A stretch of DNA of 64,000 nt from Ignelater luminosus (lineage: Eukaryota; Arthropoda; Insecta; Coleoptera; Elateridae), in assembly GCA_011009095.1 (NCBI GenBank), contig VTPC01000626.1:8470-72469 (forward strand), given 5' to 3'. Below, one piece after another: positions 28,901 to 36,905 of this stretch. How positions within the stretch are numbered: the first letter of the stretch is position 1; every line of letters starts with the position of its first letter. The notes under the pieces were generated by a model. It saw nothing but the letters and a program-made list of their open reading frames with translations. It ran no database searches and was not told the origin of the DNA. The position numbers were made by a program, and so were the translations under genes.

Positions 28901-31900
28901 TCCTTCTGCGTCAATACACCGTTGCCAACCCTTCCGTCTGCAGCCGAAACCTCCATTAGGCACAGCGTCGAAATCGCTTGCACTCTTTCCACCGTCCCAC
29001 AACGGCGTCCGAAGGATTTGCCAGGAACTCCCTTAATATGCGATCTCCCTTCGGACGCGACGGACCCTTAACCTCAACCACTCGAGCAGTTTCACGAAAA
29101 TTGACTTACTGTGGACTACACTCTTTGAGTCAAAGAAGACGATGAGCATTGATATCACTTTTGATTTGCTTGTGCAGGCCTTTTTGGGTGAGAAGAGGCA
29201 CTGGTGTACTACTCCGCGCTTTGTCTTTTCGTCTCGCTTTCCACCACCGGTTATCACATTGTTCAGAAAATTAGGCTCAAGTTCCACACGTTTCAACAGT
29301 TCCTGAGAAATCGCCATACGAGTTTCCTTTTGCTGTCCAGACAAAATCTTTGGAACCAATTTAGCACACTTTCCTCATCTGCAAATCGTCTGATACAATT
29401 TAATACCCACTGTATTTCTGTAAACTCAACGTTTTGCAATCATTTTCATACTCCGGACATCCTGCGCGTTGCTCGTCTTCGACGTCCTTTCTTCCTTTTT
29501 TAGACTTCTTGTGCCACTTGAAAACTCATGTTTTTGACATGGCATAGCAAGAGTGTTAGCACCGCATTTGTTCAGTTTCACGCAAAACTTGCTCCGCTCT
29601 GCATTCCTGACAACACAAAAAAACGACAACACACTCTGCAAAGACTCAAAGACAACTGTGCCGAGTCGCATCAATACTTGGAATCTCCCACCAATGTCCC
29701 TGCTCAGGGTGACCACCGTGCACCCCGTCCCCCTCGCTAGAAAAAGATCGGGCCTGGTCCTTTTTGAACAGGCCCTATATACAGGTCCAAAAGATTGACA
29801 GTTAAAGATATGGACTTGCGTTCAAAACTTACTCTCGAAGCATACCTGCATACCTACATTCATTGTACAGATTGTAATATGAGGTTTGAACACTAAATTC
29901 GCAAAAAGTGAATTTTAATACATTGTTGGTAACGCTGGAAGTCATGAGTAACGACATATAGTTTTTTTTTATCTAAAAATCCACCATCTCTTGAATTATC
30001 TTGATTAATACAAAATTCCCCTATAACATCACCATCAATCATCACGACGTAAATCTGAAAAGATTCAAGGATACTGTAAAGAAGTACGAGCTAACGTTAA
30101 ACATGGGAAAGTTCAAATTCTTGATTACTTCCACAAATTTGCTAGGTTATACAATCAATAACAATACTATCAAAAATGAAAAATGCAAAGATGGCGTTTA
30201 GAGTTATCTAGTTTCAAATGCGACAAATTCCGCTGCCGATGTTCTTTCCTGGATTTGTTCCACTTTAACAAACAGTAGACTTTTTGAATTACATCAGGCT
30301 CTTTGCCATTCGGGAGTTACGAGAATGTTTCACTGGATGAGATCCAAGAAAATACCTTACTCCATTGAGGAAGTTGGAAAAATAATCGAGACCTGTCTTG
30401 TTTGCCCCACAATTGAAGCTCGTTTTTGCACTACACAAAGTATTCTGATAAGAGTGACTGCACCCTTTGGAAGGCTGAATGTGGGTTTTAAGGGCCCACT
30501 CCCTAGTAACACGCAGAATCGATAGATATTAACCGTAATAGATTAATACTCACGATTTCCTTTTACCTGTCCGGATCTTAAGGCTAACACTCTCATCAAA
30601 CTATTCAAGAACTTGTCTCCAGTTTTCGGAACTCCTGCTTATCTGATGTCAAGTAGTACTCCGTATAATTCTCGCAGAAATGGCCGAATAAATGTTGAAG
30701 AATAATTAAGATTAGTTTTCTTACTCACCATAAGAATCAAATGATCTACACAATCATGTCCGCTCTTGCATTTAGACGAGACTAAGCAAGTAGTCGTCTG
30801 GCGGTTTTTCATTAAATGTCAAATGGGAATTCCCAGTTTTTGAAAACGAAAATAGAAATAGGTATCTCGAGAACGGGTTGATTTTGAGCAAGCTTGACGA
30901 GTAGATGGTACTTTAGGACGTGCGCGTAAAGCAAACGTGTTGACATTTAGCGACGAAAATGAACAAAGTCGGCTGGAGCCTTATGGGCAGGCCTAGCAAT
31001 CAGAGGTGCTGCGATGTAGAGCCTCCAAAGAGTATTCTTCCCTGTACCCGACACTGTTCAAACCGATTTCCCACTTTCTACGGTTTAGTCGCTAGAAAGC
31101 GCGACCAAAAAAGGCTTCTAGCTCTAAAACTACAAGGGGTACGAGAGTCTGGTTTTCGTTGTTTGACGTAGATTTACAAGAGTTACAGATATTGCAACTT
31201 CCACCACAACGATGCGGATGATCTCGAAGAAACCCGACTAGATTTAGCTAACTTTGCATGTTTTTCATGGCGTGCCGAGAATCCGACCTAGAAATTCGTA
31301 ACTCAGTAAACTATGGTCTGATCAAGCTGAATTTTTTTTCTAAATAAAAAGAATGACTGATGCAATAAGTCTGCATGGATACCAGTGGCTATGGTCATGC
31401 ATACCAGTTTTTAAAATTGATTAAAAGAAGAAAATGTAATTTGTCTTGTACAGTTTCATACACTTTTTCTTATGAGGGAATCTTTCAGCTGAGAACGCAA
31501 AAACAAGCAAAAAGCGGTGCGAATACGCCCTGGAATTGACACCGTTTAAGCTAGGTACATCAATTTTCTGTAATGGGTGTGCTTTGGTGGTGGTGGTTTT
31601 TCAAAAAAAAAATGCTTTGGTGCGCATTTCTTGCAGCGTTGGTTTTAACTTTTTTTTTCTGAAAAAAAAAGATTCCTTATCGTAACGCGTCAAATTTAGT
31701 TGAAGGTTCAAGTTATCTTTCAGTGAAGGAATTGTGTAAGAATCTTTTCGTTTTCGAGCCTTTACACCCAAAGGTACGGTATGAAATCGCAATATTCTTG
31801 TATTGGTATACCTATAATAGTTTAATAAACCTTGTTTTTTAAATGCTGTGATCATGATGGACTAAAGTTTAAAAAAATGTTTTAAATATATTTATTATTT

Positions 31901-34900
31901 ATATTTTATTTTAAACGTTTACATTACTAATTTAATTTTTGATTTCTTATCTACTTCTTAATATAGATTGTTATTTTTAAATTGCATTATTCATAACTAA
32001 AGGTTACTTCACTTCTCTCTTCAATAATCAAAATTTACTTAACTTCAAATTTATGTTGATCAACAATTTTTTCTTTTCGTTCCAAAGGTTTATCGTTCGA
32101 TGTTAATGCTGACGCATTTCCAAACTAATTATACCGGGTGTACTATACCATAACCTATCAATTTAAAATTCACGCTTTCGAGTGAAAGAGAAATGAACAA
32201 ATATACAGGGTGTTCCACAATTGGCGGGACAGCCTCACGTAGAAAAATTTCCCGACTAAGACTGAGAAGAGAGGTCTGTACGAAAATGTTCGTGGATGTC
32301 TCCCTCTTTCCTCACGAGCCAATCAGAATTGGAAAGTCTGAACAAGAAATACTACGTAAAATAAAAAACCGGCATTGGTTACACTTCGAACTTGCAATGT
32401 TATGAAAGGATATTATCAATAGATTTTGCAAAATAAGAGCAAATTCTAAAATTTTGTATTTTATTGAACTGAATTTTATTATTGGCAATGTTGTACAGTG
32501 TGGTCCAATTTCGATGGGATTAAATGGGTAACTTTCTTATTAGCGTAGATAAATGAAAACGGCTTAGGTACTCGTGACCTCTTTTTCCATGCTTATTCCA
32601 TTATCGTTGCCAGAAATAAGCTGCCATCTTTTGTTTTTTCTATAGAGAGAAAAAGTGAAAAATGGCCGATTTCGTCAATTTGCTGTAACTCCTTTATTTT
32701 CGAAGCTAGAACAAAATCATTTTGGCATTGTTCAGCCACTTTTTATCGTAGAATTCAATGCCGTCAGTTGTTGTTTTCTAGTCCTTTCCATAACGGCGCT
32801 GTAACTCAAAGTTGAATTTTTAAATGGACTATTCAAGAAATTAAACTTTAAGTTACGGCGCAGTTATGGAAAGGACTAGGAAAAAACAACTGACGGCATT
32901 GAATTTTGCGTTAGAAAGTGCTTCAACAATGCTAAAATAATTTTGTTGTAGTTTCGAGAATAAAGGAGTTACAGCAAATTGAAAGAATCGGTCAATTTAG
33001 AAAATTCAACTTTGAGTTACAGCGCAGTTATGGAAAAGGCTAGAGAACAACGACTGGCGGCATTGAATTCTACGTTATGGCTCTGCAATTACTGCATTGT
33101 TCTGGGTCTCCTTTTTTATATACTGGGAAACTATTTCTTGATTCCACTCTTCTATTGTGTTTGTTCTCAGGGCCGGTTGGAAGTTTTGCGGGGCCCAGGA
33201 CAGCAAAATCTTGCGAGGCCCTTAAAATAAAAAAAGAAGAAACACTGCTTTTCCAGACACAGTCTAATTTGTTTATTTTAAATATTTAGAAAAAATTAGA
33301 CATTTTATTTGTTCTGAACATGCCAATACAAAGAATTAATTGTTTTTCTCTCAAGGCGCGGGGCCCTGGGCAGTTGCCCTGCAAACCCGACTTTTCAGCC
33401 GGCCCTGTTTGTTCTCCATATTGTTTTTATCATATTATAATATTTTCTCAGGTAGCCTCCTCCTCTCCGTTTTTAATTAGTTCTCCATTTATCATGTCGT
33501 GTCCAGGAGATTTTTGGTTTGCTATATCTTATGTATTATTTCTTGTACTTCTTCCAGTATTGATTCCTTGTCTGTCCCGCTTCAGTTTATTATGGTAGTC
33601 AATTGTAGTTCTTCAGTTGTTGTGTCATTCAGTAAGATTGAGTAGTGCTTTTTCCAAGCTTCTTTTATTTTATTTTGGTCATGTTGTGAATTTTCCGCTT
33701 CGTCTTTTATCCCTCTTGCTCTTATATTATAGTTTCTTTTCATTCTCTTGATCTAGTGATACATCTTCTTTTGATTATTATTTCTGCTACTTGTTTCTAT
33801 TTCCTCCATTTGTTGTTCTAGCCACTCTTTTTTCTTCCCCTTGCATAGTTTTGTCACTTCTTTCCTTCGTTTTTGATATTCTTCCATTTCTTCTTTGCCA
33901 CCTGTTCTTAACCATTTTAGTCTTGCTTTCCTTTTTTGTTTATGTATTCTTCACAGTCGTTTTAAACCATTCTTTAGTTTGTCTTCTTCTACTGTACTCT
34001 ATTGCTTTCTCTGCGGTCATATTAATACTTCTTTGTATCCCATTCCAGTTTTCATTTATATCCTCCTTTTTGTTAATTTTATTTAGTTTTCTGTTTATTT
34101 TTTGTTTATAACGTATTGCCGTCTAATTTGCTCACTTTTTAGCATTTCAACAGCCCATTTGTTTTCTTGGATCTTTTGTTTTTTCTTTCATTTATTTCTG
34201 CCTTACTTTAGCAATCACTAAACAATGGTCTGTCTGGAGACTTATTCCTCTATATGATCTAAGTGGTTCTTTTTTTTATTCATACGTGATCAATTTGATC
34301 TCCTGAATTTCTGCCTGGGATTAGGCAGGTCATTTATGGCCACTTTCTTACCCTTTTATTTTTTATGCTCCATTAAGCTTTATATTAATGAGGTTAGCAA
34401 AATTGTGATACTATGTAGCGAACGACCGTCAATGTTTCGGAAAGCTCAGGCGTCGGTTGATTGTTCCTGCTTTATGATGCGGCGACCAAACTTAATATTA
34501 TATTTTTTGGCTATATTGCTTATTGTTTATCTAAGCACACGCAATGCCCCAAAATTAGAAAAAAATCAAAAATCACTCCAGTGAAATTCGCTGTTCGTTA
34601 TGACAGTCCACAAAATGACACCCTAATTTTTTTGTTTATTACGTTGATTTTTTTTTTAAATTACAATTTAATAAAATTACTGTTACACATTTTGTGTATG
34701 GTCTTATGTTGATATTGAGTGCTGCTTATTTTCAAATTTGTCTCTGTAGCCAGTTGGCAGGGCCTTTCTCTATTATTATTAGTTATTTCGTGTAAGGAGA
34801 ATTTTCCCCCATTTTCTTTGCCAATCGGGGCATTGAAATCTCCTATTAGTATTATTGTATCATATTTATAGGTTGCTTCAATTACTTTCAAAAGCTCTTT

Positions 34901-36872
34901 ATAGAATTGTTCTTTTTTTTCTTCTCTTGAATCTTCTGTGGATGGTGTGTATGCATTAATTACTGCTATATTAACTGGTTTGTTTTTTATTCTTATGTAG
35001 GACATATTCTTCCATTTATTGGTTGGAATTTTATTACTGTGTATCTTATTTTATTACTGAGGATAAAACCTGTTCCATTTCTTCCTCGTTTCTCTTCTCT
35101 TGGGTACTATAATGTAAATTCTTTCTTCTGTAATTATCTCCTTGTCCTTTTCATCTTACTTCCTGAATAGCACCTATGTCCACGTTGTATCTTCGCAATT
35201 CGTATGCTGTCTCCATCATTTTTCCTGGTTCTAATAACGTGTTTATAGTCCAAGTTTCTAATCTTATTGTATTTTTTATTTTTTTTCTTTTTGTTCTTTT
35301 TTGTCGCTTTTGCCATTATTACTCTTTTGGGTCGTCATTTTCTTTCCATCCTGCTTGTTTCCTGTTAGTTTTTTGTCGTAGCTCATGTGCTTTGTGTCTC
35401 TTTATATTTAATGCTCTGTTTTTGATCGTAACATTCAAACACTTTACCTTCGATTGTTAGTTTCTGGAATCCTATTTTTATTTTATTACCAGTTGTTGCT
35501 TCCTCTAATGCTACACTTTTAATCTTGAGTTGTATAGGTAGTCATTTCTTTGTGTGATAAGTCATTTTCAGTATAGATACTCTATGCTTTAAGTTTATGT
35601 TTCTGCTTCATCATTATCTCTTTTTTCTGATACCATAATGATACTTTCGCCACTGTGTTCTTTTCGTTTCTTCCTATTTTATATGCTTCCGTTATTGTAG
35701 CTACGACTCCCAGTTTGTTTTTAATCATCTCGTGTACATTTGCTTGAAGACTTTTATCTTCATTTTCTTCTATACCTTTAATTACTATATTATTCTTCTT
35801 CTTTTCTTTTTTTTAACTTTCTACAATTTTTTTTAACTCTTCAATTCTATTCCACATTGTTTGTCGCTTTTGATTTCCCGCTTTTTCTTTCCTTTCCATT
35901 TCTTTCTTTAATTCCATTATTATATTTTAATTGTTCTGAAAGCATTCTCTCATTTCTGTCTTTATCTCCCTTTTCATTTTCTCAATTCTTCTTACTATAT
36001 CCTCCATTTCATCTATCTTAGTTTCTTCGTTTCTATCTTTTTTATTTGGTTTCACTTGTGTCCTGCTTATTTTCTTACTTTTCTGAAAGATTTTTACTGT
36101 TTCTTCTAAATGTCCTTCATTAAAATTGTTTGTTTTAGCAACAGGAAAATGTGTTTTATGAATTGCAACTGACCTGCTCTAGTATACTAATGTCGTCAAA
36201 CTATTTTTATGTTAAAACCTTGACTCATCATTGTCCAAGCAATTTTCTTTCTTTTTTTATGTTCTACCTGCCATTTAATGCCAATAGTTTACTAATACCC
36301 TGTATATATGTACAGCGTTGGACAGATTAAATTGAACAGCGCCTGTTAGGTAGGTAACCGGTCGTATCTGATGTGTTTGTCGGGTTGCCTAGATTTATCA
36401 GGACCGAATTAAGTTATATTTTTAATGTGGTATTTTTTTTTAAATTAAATGAGGAATTTTATAGTAAAGCGACAGTATTACGTGATAAATAATAAAGAGA
36501 TAACTCAGACCCAACTAAATGATGGCGAGATTTATGAGTGTAGAAAAATAGGTTGTGAAATTAGAAATAAATCGTGTCAGTTTTATGTTTTAGTGAAAAA
36601 AATCTTTTTTTTTTGTAATATAAAGTAAAGTATCAAAAATATGCCTAGAATTTTTTTTTAATATGTATACAATCAATTTATACAATGTTTCCGTGGCTAA
36701 TTAACGAAAAAAGGGTCGCGTTGCAGAAATGTCACAAGTAGGGTGTATTAGTATAAGTCTCAACAGACTAGTGAGAAGAGTGTTCCCTCTTAAAACCAAA
36801 AACCCCGGATCGAATCCCAATTTTTCCAGTATTTTCTGATATTATTTTTTTAAGTTTTGGATTATTTTGTTT

Positions 36873-36905
<33 letters not shown>

